The notes: generated by a model from the letters alone, not told the origin. Counted from the first letter of the stretch, positions 43,191 to 52,697 are shown. The stretch is 64,000 nucleotides of DNA from Carbonatibacter sp965199245 (GCA_965199245.1 CBDAQP010000003.1:248001-312000), one strand, 5' to 3'. A program made the numbers and translations.

Positions 43191-46100
43191 TTATTTTTCG
43201 GATTCCAGCTCAACGTTCAAACCGAGAGAGCGCAATTCCTTGACAAGGACGTTAAAAGATTCCGGTATGCCCGCCTCAAAGTTCTCATCCCCCTTGACAA
43301 TAGCCTCGTAAACCTTAGTTCGCCCAGACACATCATCGGATTTGACCGTGAGCATTTCCTGAAGCGTATAGGCCGCGCCATAGGCTTCAAGAGCCCAGAC
43401 CTCCATTTCACCGAAACGCTGCCCTCCAAACTGGGCCTTTCCGCCCAAAGGTTGCTGCGTGACAAGCGAATAAGGCCCGATTGAGCGCGCGTGAATCTTG
43501 TCATCAATCAAATGATGCAGTTTCAGCATGTAAATATAGCCAACTGTTACATCACGATCAAAAAATTCACCCGTGCGCCCATCAACCAAACGCACCTGAC
43601 CAGAGCGATCCAACCCCGCTTTTTCGAGCATATCGCAGATGTCCTGCTCACTCGCACCATCAAAAACAGGCGTAGCAATAGGAACACCGTTGCGAAGATT
43701 ATACCCAAGTTCATCGACCTCAGATTCTGTCATCTCTGAAATGTCGTCGTTGTAAATGTCTTCGCCATAAACATCACACAACCGCGCACGCAGGGACTCA
43801 TAGTTTCCGTCACGACGTGCATCGGCGACCAGATCGCCGATCTGGTTCCCCAGCCCGCGACAAGCCCACCCCAAATGCGTTTCAAGAATTTGGCCGACAT
43901 TCATCCGCGAGGGAACCCCCAGCGGGTTGAGAACAATATCAACTGGCGTGCCGTCTTCGGTATAAGGCATATCTTCAAGCGGCATAATGCGAGAAATCAC
44001 ACCTTTGTTCCCGTGACGCCCCGCCATCTTATCACCAGGTTGTAGCTTGCGCTTGACAGCAACAAAGACCTTGACCATCTTCATCACACCGGGGAGCAAC
44101 TCATCCCCGCGCTGCAACTTGTCAACCTTGTCCTCAAAGCGTTTTGTCAACTCATCAAGCGAGCCGTCAAACTGTTTGTTCAGAGCCTCTATTTCGGTTT
44201 GGATCGCCTCATCCTCAACAACAATCTGACGCAACTGCCCCCTCGATAGATTGCTGACATCGCCAACCGCTCCGGTGACGGGGCCAGAGACTGCAACCTG
44301 CCCAGAGACGAGAAACGTCAAACGATCATAGAAAGAGCGTTCCAAAATGGTGCGTTCATCATCGCGGTCTTTGGAAAGGTGTTCAATTTCCAAACGCTCA
44401 ATCGCCAATTCGCGTTCGTCCTTTTCAACACCACGGCGGGAGAATACCCGCACATCAACAACCGTTCCGGCGACACCAGGTGGCAAACGCAACGAGGTAT
44501 CACGCACATCAGATGCTTTTTCACCAAAAATGGCCCGCAAGAGTTTTTCTTCAGGGGTCATCGGACTTTCACCCTTTGGCGTGACCTTGCCCACCAGAAT
44601 ATCACCGGGGTGAACTTCGGCCCCAATATAAACCATGCCCGCTTCATCAAGGTTGCCAAGCGCATCCTCCCCAACATTGGGAATATCGCGGGTAATTTCT
44701 TCCTGCCCGAGTTTGGTATCGCGGGCCATGACCTCAAATTCCTCGATATGAATCGAGGTAAACACATCATCGCGCACAATGCGTTCAGAAATCAGGATAG
44801 AATCCTCAAAGTTGTAGCCATTCCATGGCATGAAAGCCACCAAAACATTACGCCCAAGGGCAAGATCACCCAAATCAGTTGACGGCCCATCTGCAATAAT
44901 GTCACCACGCGCAACCCTGTCACCAACCTTGACCAGCGGACGTTGATTGATACAGGTGTTTTGGTTCGACCGTTGAAATTTCAACAGATTGTAAATATCA
45001 ACAGCACCTTCGCCCGTTTTAATATCATCAGAAACCCGAATGACGATCCGCGTCGCATCAACCTGGTCGACAACACCCCCCCGGCGCACAGAGATCGCCA
45101 CGCCGGAATCTCGGGCCACACGGTGCTCCATCCCCGTCCCAACATAAGGCGCATCAGACTTGAGCAAGGGAACGGCCTGACGTTGCATGTTCGATCCCAT
45201 CAAGGCGCGGTTCGCATCATCATTTTCAAGGAAAGGAATCAAAGCCGCAGCGACCGAAACCAGCTGTTTCGGCGACACATCAATCAAATGGATGTCTTCG
45301 CGCCGCACAACGGCATAATCGCCATTTTGGCGACAAGGCACTAGTTCTTCTTGAAAGCGGCCTTTATTATCGAGAGCCGCATTGGCTTCCGCAACGGTAA
45401 AGCGGCCTTCTTCAATCGCGTTAAGATAAACAACTTCTTGACTGACAACCCCGTCAACAACCTTGCGATAAGGGCTTTCGATAAAGCCATAAGGATTGAC
45501 GCGCGCATAAGTCGCCAGCGAGTTAATCAAACCAATATTCGGCCCCTCGGGGGTTTCAATCGGACAAATTCGACCGTAGTGCGTCGGGTGAACGTCGCGC
45601 ACCTCAAAACCCGCCCGCTCGCGCGTCAAACCACCGGGGCCAAGGGCTGAAAGACGACGTTTATGCGTAATTTCTGACAGAGGATTAGTCTGATCCATAA
45701 ACTGAGAAAGCTGAGACGATCCGAAAAACTCACGCACCGCCGCAGCAACAGGCTTCGCGTTAATAAGATCATGCGGCATGACCGTATCAATTTCAACAGA
45801 CCCCATCCGCTCCTTGATGGCGCGCTCCATCCGCAACAACCCAACGCGGAATTGATTTTCCATCAGCTCACCAACCGAGCGCACACGACGGTTGCCCAGA
45901 TGGTCAATATCGTCAATATCGCCGCGCCCGTCCTTCATATCACAGAGCAGACGCACGATTTCAAGAATATCTTCACGACGCAAAACCCGCAACTGGTCGT
46001 CGGTTTCCGTGTTCAGACGAGCATTCATCTTCACACGACCAACCGCCGAAAGATCATAGCGTTCTGAATCAAAGAACAACCCTTGGAACATGGCCTCTGC

Positions 46101-47333
46101 TGCCTCCAAGGTTGGCGGCTCCCCAGGGCGCATCACACGATAAATATCAGTCAGGGCCTCCGCGCGGTTGGCATTTTTATCAAGACGCAAAGTGTTCCGC
46201 AGATAAGGGCCAACATTAGTGTGATCTATATTAAGAACAGTAATCTCTTTTTGACCTGACCCGATAATACGAACCAAGAGATCATCGCTCACCTCTTCCC
46301 CAGCGGCACAAAGTATTTCACCTGTGTCCTTTTCAACCAATTCATTGGCAATGTAGGCACCAACCAAATCCTCGGCCGCAACGAAAATGTCTTTAAGGCC
46401 TGCCTCAACAAGCTGGCGAATCTTGCGCGGTGTCAGCTTGGTTCCAGCCTCTGCCACGACATCACCCGTCTTGGCATCAACCAGATCTCGAATGAGCTTT
46501 TGGTTTTTCATCTGCTCGCCGTCAAAAGCCTTTTTCCAGCCCTTGCCCGACTTTTTATAGCATATGGTTCCATAAAAATAGTGCAACAAGGCTTCGGGCG
46601 ACAAGCCTGTACCTGCCTGCGGATCAAGCCGTTGACCATCTTGTGCAAGTTTCGCCCGCTTTTCTGCTGTCGCCGCATCATCAAGAGCTAGCAAAAGGGT
46701 CGTCGCAGGCAGTTTCCGGCGACGATCAATACGGACGTAGAGCAAATCCTTGGCATCAAATTCAAAATCAAGCCAAGACCCGCGATAGGGAATAACCCGC
46801 GCTGAAAAAAGAAATTTCCCTGACGAGTGTGTTTTTCCTCGATCATGATCAAAGAAAACACCGGGACTACGGTGCATTTGCGAAACAATGACACGTTCTG
46901 TCCCATTAATAACAAAGGTTCCGTTCTTTGTCATTAGGGGCAAATCGCCCATGTAAACGTCCTGTTCCTTAATGTCGCGAATCGCACGCGCACCTGTGTC
47001 CTCATCCACGTCCCACACCACCAGACGCAAAGTTACTTTGAGAGGGGCAGCATAGGTCACACCGCGCTGTTGACACTCCTCGACATCAAATTTTGGTGCT
47101 TCGAGTTCGTAGCACAGAAATTGAAGCTCGGAACGATCAGCAAAATCTTTGATTGGAAAAACTGAGTCAAAGGCCTCTTTCAACCCTGTGGCGGCCCCTT
47201 CTTCGCTCTCAGCATCAAGGAACTGGCTATAGGAAGCCTTTTGAACCTCAATCAAGTTGGGCATCGTGGCAACTTCTGCAATGCGACCGAAATCCTTGCG
47301 AATGCGCTTGCGGCCCGTAAACGATCTCGCCAT
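43191..47333 (-). CDS. rpoB: DNA-directed RNA polymerase subunit beta
   Basis: The ATG at 47331-47333 with GAGG 11 bases upstream gives 1380 residues starting MARSFTGRKRIRKDFGRIAE; an ATG three codons earlier is too close to that GAGG. The rifampicin region reads SSQLSQFMDQTNPLSEITHK and RRLSALGPGGLTRERAG with the wild-type-like Ser, Asp, His and Ser positions of sensitive enzymes. Late blocks GDKMAGRHGNKGV and FGGQRFGEMEVWALEAYGA are present. It lies 251 bases after rplL, likely read through from rplJL. Confidence 0.98.
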   Translation of the reverse strand: MARSFTGRKRIRKDFGRIAEVATMPNLIEVQKASYSQFLDAESEEGAATGLKEAFDSVFPIKDFADRSELQFLCYELEAPKFDVEECQQRGVTYAAPLKVTLRLVVWDVDEDTGARAIRDIKEQDVYMGDLPLMTKNGTFVINGTERVIVSQMHRSPGVFFDHDRGKTHSSGKFLFSARVIPYRGSWLDFEFDAKDLLYVRIDRRRKLPATTLLLALDDAATAEKRAKLAQDGQRLDPQAGTGLSPEALLHYFYGTICYKKSGKGWKKAFDGEQMKNQKLIRDLVDAKTGDVVAEAGTKLTPRKIRQLVEAGLKDIFVAAEDLVGAYIANELVEKDTGEILCAAGEEVSDDLLVRIIGSGQKEITVLNIDHTNVGPYLRNTLRLDKNANRAEALTDIYRVMRPGEPPTLEAAEAMFQGLFFDSERYDLSAVGRVKMNARLNTETDDQLRVLRREDILEIVRLLCDMKDGRGDIDDIDHLGNRRVRSVGELMENQFRVGLLRMERAIKERMGSVEIDTVMPHDLINAKPVAAAVREFFGSSQLSQFMDQTNPLSEITHKRRLSALGPGGLTRERAGFEVRDVHPTHYGRICPIETPEGPNIGLINSLATYARVNPYGFIESPYRKVVDGVVSQEVVYLNAIEEGRFTVAEANAALDNKGRFQEELVPCRQNGDYAVVRREDIHLIDVSPKQLVSVAAALIPFLENDDANRALMGSNMQRQAVPLLKSDAPYVGTGMEHRVARDSGVAISVRRGGVVDQVDATRIVIRVSDDIKTGEGAVDIYNLLKFQRSNQNTCINQRPLVKVGDRVARGDIIADGPSTDLGDLALGRNVLVAFMPWNGYNFEDSILISERIVRDDVFTSIHIEEFEVMARDTKLGQEEITRDIPNVGEDALGNLDEAGMVYIGAEVHPGDILVGKVTPKGESPMTPEEKLLRAIFGEKASDVRDTSLRLPPGVAGTVVDVRVFSRRGVEKDERELAIERLEIEHLSKDRDDERTILERSFYDRLTFLVSGQVAVSGPVTGAVGDVSNLSRGQLRQIVVEDEAIQTEIEALNKQFDGSLDELTKRFEDKVDKLQRGDELLPGVMKMVKVFVAVKRKLQPGDKMAGRHGNKGVISRIMPLEDMPYTEDGTPVDIVLNPLGVPSRMNVGQILETHLGWACRGLGNQIGDLVADARRDGNYESLRARLCDVYGEDIYNDDISEMTESEVDELGYNLRNGVPIATPVFDGASEQDICDMLEKAGLDRSGQVRLVDGRTGEFFDRDVTVGYIYMLKLHHLIDDKIHARSIGPYSLVTQQPLGGKAQFGGQRFGEMEVWALEAYGAAYTLQEMLTVKSDDVSGRTKVYEAIVKGDENFEAGIPESFNVLVKELRSLGLNVELESEK

Positions 47334-47564
47334 GTTCGTCATGTCCTCAATTTTTCGGGGTCTGGCACAGAGGGCACCAGACAGGTGACACACAGACCCA
47401 AAAGCAACCAAATAGGGTTACTTGACGGGTTATTAAACTCAAATAAACCCTGAAAAAGCCTCACGCAACAACATCGCACGTCCCTCTTTCAAAGCCACCA
47501 TAAAAAGGCCCAAAGCCCCGGCGCGGGAAACGCACAAACGTCCCCGGCCGGGTTTACAAAGACC

Positions 47565-47580
47565 CGCCCGCAAGCGGGCG
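47565..47580 (-). terminator. rplL-rpoB intergenic hairpin (possible attenuator)
   Basis: CGCCCGC and GCGGGCG form a perfect 7-bp stem with a 2-base loop, four bases after the rplL stop. No T-run follows, so it may be a partial terminator or RNase processing site adjusting rpoBC expression relative to rplJL, as known for this junction in E. coli. Confidence 0.5.
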
Positions 47581-47584
47581 AAAA

Positions 47585-47962
47585 TCATTTCAGCTCGACA
47601 GTCGCGCCAGTTTCTTCGAGTTTCTTTTTCAATTCCTCGGCTTCGTCTTTTGACAGGCCTTCTTTGACGGGCTTCGGGGCACCCTCAACAAGTTCCTTGG
47701 CTTCTTTCAGCCCCAAACCTGTGATCGCGCGAACTTCTTTGATGACATTTATTTTCTTATCACCAACAGCAGCCAAAATCACATCAAATTCATCCTTTTC
47801 AGCGGCACCGCCAGCATCAGCACCACCACCAGCAACAGCAGCAACGGCAACAGGTGCTACCGCAGAAACGCCCCAGTGGTCTTCAAGCTTTGACGCTAGT
47901 TCAGACGCTTCGAGAACAGTCAAAGCAGAAAGTTCTTCGACCAGTTTATCAAGATCAGCCAT
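47585..47962 (-). CDS. rplL: 50S ribosomal protein L7/L12
   Basis: The 125-residue stalk protein: N-terminal dimerisation helix pair (DKLVEELSALTVLEASELA), Ala/Gly-rich hinge (about 36-54), and the C-terminal domain DEFDVILAAVGDKKINVIKE, RAITGLGLKEAKELVEGAPK, KEGLSKDEAEELKKKLEETG. It lies just after rplJ. Confidence 0.98.
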   Translation of the reverse strand: MADLDKLVEELSALTVLEASELASKLEDHWGVSAVAPVAVAAVAGGGADAGGAAEKDEFDVILAAVGDKKINVIKEVRAITGLGLKEAKELVEGAPKPVKEGLSKDEAEELKKKLEETGATVELK

Positions 47963-48011
47963 CGTTTATCTCCTCGGCTTGAACAGTTATTCATATCGTT
48001 TGGAAAAGCAA

Positions 48012-48518
48012 TCAACCCTTGCCATAGGCCGCAAAAACGCGCACCAATTGACCAGCAGGAGCTTGCGCAACGCCTGCGATTTTCGTCGCAGGGGCTTGAA
48101 GAACACCAACGATCTTAACACGTAGCTGATCGAGTGACGGCAGGGAAGCCAGTGCCTTGATGCCATCCGCATCAAGAAATTTATCCCCCATCACACCACC
48201 AACAACGGACAGTTTTTCGTTATCTTTGGCGAACTCGACACAGATCTTTGCCGCCGCAATAGGATCTTCGGACGACGCAACCGCAGTTGGTCCCGAGAAA
48301 TACGGGGTCAGAGCCTCAAACTTCGTGCCTTCAAGCGCAATCCTCGCCAAACGGTTTTTCGCCACTTTAAAGCTGGCCCCGGACTCCTTGGCACTGCGAC
48401 GCAATGCAGAAACTTCAGAAACACTCAAACCGGACTGTTGGGTCACAACAACCAGACCAGAGCCTTCGAAAATTTCCCTGAGTTGGGCAACCAGCTGCTC
48501 TTTTTGTGTACGATCCAC
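48012..48518 (-). CDS. rplJ: 50S ribosomal protein L10
   Basis: A 168-residue stalk base protein initiated at a GTG (48516-48518) six bases after GCGGAG: (V)DRTQKEQLVAQLREIF. It shows VTQQSGLSVSEVSALRRSAK, FKVAKNRLARIALEGT and the C-terminal helix region that binds L7/L12. L10 binds its own mRNA leader in many bacteria; the 335-base gap upstream is a candidate site. Confidence 0.96.
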   Translation of the reverse strand: MDRTQKEQLVAQLREIFEGSGLVVVTQQSGLSVSEVSALRRSAKESGASFKVAKNRLARIALEGTKFEALTPYFSGPTAVASSEDPIAAAKICVEFAKDNEKLSVVGGVMGDKFLDADGIKALASLPSLDQLRVKIVGVLQAPATKIAGVAQAPAGQLVRVFAAYGKG

Positions 48519-48853
48519 GGAAAACTCCGCTCAGCTGGATCCGGGACATCACCCGGATCAGGTTAACACAAGGACACCCAAACATTAGGTATCCAGTTCG
48601 CCTGTCCTGAACGAGGAAAGTTCAAGCCTGAACCTCATAAAAGATTCAAAAAACTCAAAATCTTCCCGTCTATGCCGGCCCCTGCAATAGATTTAAGCTT
48701 TGACCCAAAAAAAATCAAATCAACGCACCAACAGTCTTGGACAGGTTCGCATTCCGATAAGAAACAGCAACCGGAACACAACGCACGACAGTGAACGACT
48801 CCACTGCCCCACGATTTTGCCTAACTACAACAAAACAGAACGCAGGTACAGTT
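48519..48853 (-). promoter_or_regulatory. 335-bp region upstream of rplJL, candidate L10 leader
   Basis: Gene-free in both strands as far as can be seen. On the minus-strand transcript it contains several potential pairings close to rplJ (CCGGGTGATGTCCCGG with arms CCGGG/CCCGG near 48540-48556, and TTGAAC/GTTCAG near 48609-48627), as expected of an L10-binding leader. No clear sigma-70 promoter was identified. The leader role is inferred from position. Confidence 0.4.
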
Positions 48854-49552
48854 CTATTCTGTGTGGCAGGACGAAACGTCAAGACGCACACCCGGTCCCA
48901 TGGTCGAGGACAGGGCAATTCGCCGCAAGTAGGTTCCCTTGGCCCCCGATGGGCGCGCCTTGTTAATCGCCGCGATAAAGGCTTTGACATTGTCCAAAAG
49001 CTGCCCTTCGTCAAAGGACAGCTTGCCAATTCCGGCGTGAACAATTCCGGTTTTTTCGGCGCGAAACTCAACCTGCCCCGCCTTCACCGCCTCAATCGCA
49101 CCCTTGACATCCATTGTCACGGTTCCGAGTTTCGGGTTGGGCATCAAACCACGCGGCCCCAAAATTTTTCCCAGACGCCCGACGACAGCCATCATATCAG
49201 GGGTCGCAATCACACGATCAAAATCAAGGTTGCCGCCCTGAATAGACTGCATCAAACTCTCAGACCCCACAACGTCGGCCCCTGCCGCCCGAGCCTCGTC
49301 AGCCTTGGCATCACGGGCAAAAACGGCCACGCGCAGGATTTTCCCTGTCCCGTGTGGCAAAGCCACAACACCACGCACGATCTGATCAGCGTGACGCGGA
49401 TCAACACCCAAATTCATCGCAATTTCGAATGTCTCATCAAATTTTGCCTTCGCCCGTGCTTTGACCATTTTCACGGCCTCATCAACAGGATAGAGCGCAT
49501 CGCGATCAAGACCCAGGCAACAGCCTGTCATCCGTTTGGATTTTTTCGCCAT
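48854..49552 (-). CDS. rplA: 50S ribosomal protein L1
   Basis: About 232 residues. LYPVDEAVKMVKARAKAKFD, FEIAMNLGVDPRHADQIVRG, VVALPHGTGKILRVAVFA, MAVVGRLGKILGPRGLMPNP and GTVTMDVKGAIEAVKAGQVE are all family blocks. The ATG at 49550-49552 is preceded directly by a GTG that could also start. It lies a few bases after rplK, with which it forms the L11 operon. Confidence 0.96.
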   Translation of the reverse strand: MAKKSKRMTGCCLGLDRDALYPVDEAVKMVKARAKAKFDETFEIAMNLGVDPRHADQIVRGVVALPHGTGKILRVAVFARDAKADEARAAGADVVGSESLMQSIQGGNLDFDRVIATPDMMAVVGRLGKILGPRGLMPNPKLGTVTMDVKGAIEAVKAGQVEFRAEKTGIVHAGIGKLSFDEGQLLDNVKAFIAAINKARPSGAKGTYLRRIALSSTMGPGVRLDVSSCHTE

Positions 49553-49557
49553 CACGC

Positions 49558-49986
49558 TTAACCTTTCACTTCTAAGCCCATGGAACGGGCTGTTCCTGCG
49601 ACCATCTGCGCCGCCGCATCAACATCATAGGCATTGAGATCGGCCATTTTAGCCGCCCCAATCTCGCGCACCTGCTCCATTGTCACAGACCCGACAAAAC
49701 CCTTCCCCGGGGCTTGACTTCCCTTTGACAAACCAGCAGCTTTTTTCAGAAAAAATGACGCGGGCGGCGTCTTGGTCACAAATGTAAAGGAGCGATCAGA
49801 ATAGGCCGTAATCACCACAGGAACAGGTGTATTTTTTTCCACCTCCTGAGTGGCCGCATTAAATGCCTTACAAAACTCCATGATATTCAAACCACGCTGT
49901 CCCAGCGCAGGCCCAACAGGTGGTGACGGATTCGCCGCACCCGCAGGGATTTCGAGCTTGATGTAGCCCTCGATTTTCTTTGCCAT
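49558..49986 (-). CDS. rplK: 50S ribosomal protein L11
   Basis: A 142-residue protein with IKLEIPAGAANPSPPVGPAL, GQRGLNIMEFCKAFNAAT, and the C-terminal RNA-binding block ADLNAYDVDAAAQMVAGTAR plus SMGLEVKG. The Pro-rich hinge and thiostrepton-binding region are of normal form. Confidence 0.98.
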   Translation of the reverse strand: MAKKIEGYIKLEIPAGAANPSPPVGPALGQRGLNIMEFCKAFNAATQEVEKNTPVPVVITAYSDRSFTFVTKTPPASFFLKKAAGLSKGSQAPGKGFVGSVTMEQVREIGAAKMADLNAYDVDAAAQMVAGTARSMGLEVKG

Positions 49987-50050
49987 TGGCTCAACCCTCT
50001 ATTTCACATGGGCTGCGGTGCGGTCATGGCGAACCTTCCGCAGAAAAAAC

Positions 50051-50075
50051 AACCCGGCCCAAAGACCGGACGGGC
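50051..50075 (-). terminator. Candidate terminator/attenuator between nusG and rplK
   Basis: On the minus strand CCGG, an eight-base loop and CCGG (extended by G-U pairs) are followed by GTTGTTTTTT. The stem is short, so partial termination or attenuation is the likeliest role. Confidence 0.35.
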
Positions 50076-50107
50076 GCACAATACCCGGAACAAACAAAAA
50101 CGCAAGA

Positions 50108-50641
50108 CTATTGCTTTTCAACCTGTGAATATTCTAACTCAACAGGAGTCGCACGCCCAAAAATAGAAACTGCAACCTTGAGACGACCTTGCGATTCCTC
50201 GACTTCCTCGACAACACCGTTAAAAGACGCAAAAGGCCCATCTGTCACCCGGACAGTTTCCCCCACCTCGAAAATCACAGCAACGCGGGGCCGCTCGACG
50301 CCTTCTTGCACCTGCTGCAGTATCCGTTCGGCTTCTTTCTGAGAAATGGGCAAAGGCCGTCCCTGCCTGCCCAAAAAATCGGTCACCTTTGGCGTATCCT
50401 TGACCAAATGCCACGTATCATCTGACATCTGCATCCGCACAAGAACATAGCCGGGGAAAAATTTGCGCTCTCTGTTGATCTTCTTGCCACTGCGCACCTC
50501 AACAACATCCTCGGTCGGCACAAGAATATCCTCAAAGGACTCGTCCATGCCTTTGCACGCAACCTGTTCACGAATAGAATCCGCGACCTTTTTTTCAAAA
50601 CCGGAGTGGACGTTAATCACGTACCAACGCATTTTGGACAT
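50108..50641 (-). CDS. nusG: Transcription termination/antitermination factor NusG
   Basis: A 177-residue protein with the NGN domain (RWYVINVHSGFEKKVADSI, FFPGYVLVRMQMSDDTWHLV) and a C-terminal KOW domain (VGETVRVTDGPFASFNGVVE). It couples RNA polymerase with Rho or the ribosomal S10 protein. It lies directly after secE and before rplK, the standard order. Confidence 0.97.
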   Translation of the reverse strand: MSKMRWYVINVHSGFEKKVADSIREQVACKGMDESFEDILVPTEDVVEVRSGKKINRERKFFPGYVLVRMQMSDDTWHLVKDTPKVTDFLGRQGRPLPISQKEAERILQQVQEGVERPRVAVIFEVGETVRVTDGPFASFNGVVEEVEESQGRLKVAVSIFGRATPVELEYSQVEKQ

Positions 50642-50646
50642 TTTCT

Positions 50647-50844
50647 TTAGCCCCCTAGGCCGAGAATAAATTCAACCCCAACAGACAAAAGCTGATCAAC
50701 AAAGAAAAAGAATGTTGCTACAAACATCACCATGACAAAAACCATTGCCGTTGTGACAAGTGTTTCTTTGCGCGTGGGCCATGTGACCTTTACCAGCTCT
50801 TGGCGCACTTCGCGCACAAACTGGCCTAGATTTGTTTTCGCCAT
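50647..50844 (-). CDS. secE: Preprotein translocase subunit SecE
   Basis: The ATG at 50842-50844 gives a single-span 65-residue SecE, MAKTNLGQFVREVRQELVKV, with the conserved amphipathic TWPTRKETLVTT block and one membrane segment (about 30-52). A longer frame from 50883 would add an unsupported leader. It lies between tRNA-Trp and nusG. Confidence 0.93.
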   Translation of the reverse strand: MAKTNLGQFVREVRQELVKVTWPTRKETLVTTAMVFVMVMFVATFFFFVDQLLSVGVEFILGLGG

Positions 50845-50944
50845 TCCTAACGTTTCAACCTTTCCCCAGAAAGAGAAAAACACCCCAATTTAGTAATTTG
50901 CCTTAATAATTATTATGTCTACACGCCAGCTTTCAGGATAGGAA

Positions 50945-50966
50945 GGCCCAGCAAACCTGCTGGGCC
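50945..50966 (-). terminator. Hairpin between tRNA-Trp and secE
   Basis: GGCCCAGCA and TGCTGGGCC form a perfect 9-bp stem around four bases, five bases after the tRNA CCA end. Only a short pyrimidine run follows, so it may be a tRNA 3'-processing or partial termination structure. Confidence 0.5.
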
Positions 50967-50971
50967 GCAAA

Positions 50972-51047
50972 TGGCAGGAGAAGAGGGACTCGAACCCACA
51001 ACCCCCGGTTTTGGAGACCGGTGCTCTACCAATTGAGCTATTCTCCT
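50972..51047 (-). tRNA. trnW: tRNA-Trp (anticodon CCA)
   Basis: A 76-nt cloverleaf with encoded CCA. Acceptor AGGAGAA/TTCTCCT, D arm GCTC/GAGC, anticodon stem CCGGT/ACCGG with loop CTCCAAA, and T arm with TTCGAGT. It lies between tuf copy 2 and secE. Confidence 0.97.
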
Positions 51048-51099
51048 CCAAAGACCTAGAAAGCACTCAAGACCACTCCCCCAAGCGACTGGAGGCTAT

Positions 51100-52373
51100 T
51101 AACACCCCCATCCCCTTGAATCAAGGATGGATGCGCGACCGTGAAACGGCCCGATGTCGTCGCAACGAGCCGCCACACATTACTACTTGCTGATCTCACC
51201 AACAACACCAGCACCAACAGTACGACCGCCTTCGCGAATCGCAAAACGAAGACCCTTATCCATCGCAATCGGTGCAATCAGCTCAACATCAATCTTCACA
51301 TTATCACCAGGCATCACCATCTCCGTGCCAGACTGCAACGTCACAACACCCGTCACATCCGTCGTCCGAAAATAAAACTGCGGACGATAATTCCCAAAAA
51401 ATGGCGTATGACGACCACCCTCTTCCTTCGTCAAAATATAACATTCCGCCGAAAAATGAGTGTGTGGCGTAATCGAACCAGGCTTCGCCAAAACCTGACC
51501 ACGCTCAACATCCTCACGACCAACACCGCGCAACAACGCACCAATGTTATCACCAGCCTGACCCTGATCCAACAGCTTGCGAAACATCTCAACACCTGTG
51601 CAAATCGTCTTCTGCGTGTCGCGAATACCAACAATCTCAATCTCTTCACCAACCTTCACAACACCCGTCTCAACACGACCCGTCACAACCGTACCACGAC
51701 CCGAAATCGAAAAAACATCCTCAATCGGCATCAGAAAATCCTGATCTACAGGACGATCAGGCGTCGGAATATAGTCATCAACAGCCGACATCAATTCCAA
51801 AATCTTCTCAGAACCAATCAACGCATCACGACCCTCCATCGCAGCCAACGCTGAACCCGCAACAATCGGAATGTCATCACCAGGAAACTCATAATCCGAC
51901 AACAACTCACGAATCTCCATCTCAACCAGCTCAAGCAACTCAGGATCATCAACCTGATCAACCTTGTTCAAAAATACCACCAACGCAGGCACACCAACCT
52001 GACGCGCCAGCAAAATATGCTCCCGAGTCTGGGGCATCGGACCATCCGCAGCATTCACAACCAAAATCGCACCATCCATCTGCGCCGCACCAGTAATCAT
52101 ATTCTTCACATAATCAGCGTGACCAGGACAGTCTACGTGCGCATAATGGCGAACCTCCGTCTCATACTCAACGTGAGCCGTCGAAATCGTAATACCACGC
52201 GCACGCTCCTCAGGAGCCTTGTCAATATCCTCAAACTTCGTCCCCTCCTTACCCTGAGACTCCGCCAATACCTTCGTAATCGCCGCAGTCAACGTCGTCT
52301 TACCGTGATCAACATGACCAATCGTACCAACATTACAGTGAGGCTTCGTACGCTCAAACTTTTCCTTCGCCAT
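51100..52373. repeat. Long tuf repeat, copy 2
   Basis: Partner of 34354-35627 in the same orientation, 16,746 bases away. It covers tuf copy 2 and its 83-base 3' flank. Outside both ends the two loci differ at once, which suggests that gene conversion maintains the copies. Confidence 0.9.
51183..52373 (-). CDS. tuf: Elongation factor Tu (copy 2, tRNA-linked)
   Basis: The 396-residue product is the same as that of the str-operon copy; the frame could be read 28 codons further upstream but the ATG at 52371-52373 with AGGAAA upstream is the EF-Tu start. It lies between tRNA-Gly and tRNA-Trp, the usual tufB-type setting. The copies probably serve dosage, with different promoters. Confidence 0.98.
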   Translation of the reverse strand: MAKEKFERTKPHCNVGTIGHVDHGKTTLTAAITKVLAESQGKEGTKFEDIDKAPEERARGITISTAHVEYETEVRHYAHVDCPGHADYVKNMITGAAQMDGAILVVNAADGPMPQTREHILLARQVGVPALVVFLNKVDQVDDPELLELVEMEIRELLSDYEFPGDDIPIVAGSALAAMEGRDALIGSEKILELMSAVDDYIPTPDRPVDQDFLMPIEDVFSISGRGTVVTGRVETGVVKVGEEIEIVGIRDTQKTICTGVEMFRKLLDQGQAGDNIGALLRGVGREDVERGQVLAKPGSITPHTHFSAECYILTKEEGGRHTPFFGNYRPQFYFRTTDVTGVVTLQSGTEMVMPGDNVKIDVELIAPIAMDKGLRFAIREGGRTVGAGVVGEISK

Positions 52374-52477
52374 AACCGTTTCCTGTCCCAATTTTCGCAG
52401 ATAATCAAAATCTGACCTGATCAACCAAGATGATAAAGAAAGCCCGCAACACCACAAATTGCGAGCCTCTCAAACCA

Positions 52478-52551
52478 TGGAGCGGGTGGCGGGAATCGAA
52501 CCCGCATAACTAGCTTGGAAGGCTAGGGCTTTACCACTAAGCTACACCCGC
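52478..52551 (-). tRNA. trnG: tRNA-Gly (anticodon TCC)
   Basis: A 74-nt cloverleaf with encoded CCA. Acceptor GCGGGTG/CACCCGC, anticodon stem CTAGC/GCTAG with loop CTTCCAA, and T loop TTCGATT. It lies 104 bases before tuf copy 2. Confidence 0.97.
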
Positions 52552-52612
52552 ACGTCTAAAGACATCACACAATAAACCCAATTTTTAACGCTCCATGACG
52601 GTCTGCGCTCCG

Positions 52613-52697
52613 TGGTGGAGGGAGTTGGATTCGAACCAACGTAGGCATAGCCAGCGGATTTACAGTCCGCCCCCTTTAGCCACTCGGGCATCCCTCC
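52613..52697 (-). tRNA. trnY: tRNA-Tyr (anticodon GTA)
   Basis: An 85-nt class II tRNA with a long variable arm. Acceptor GGAGGGA/TCCCTCC, anticodon loop CTGTAAA, T loop TTCGAAT and encoded CCA. It is the first gene of the tRNA-Tyr, tRNA-Gly, tuf, tRNA-Trp set. Confidence 0.97.
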
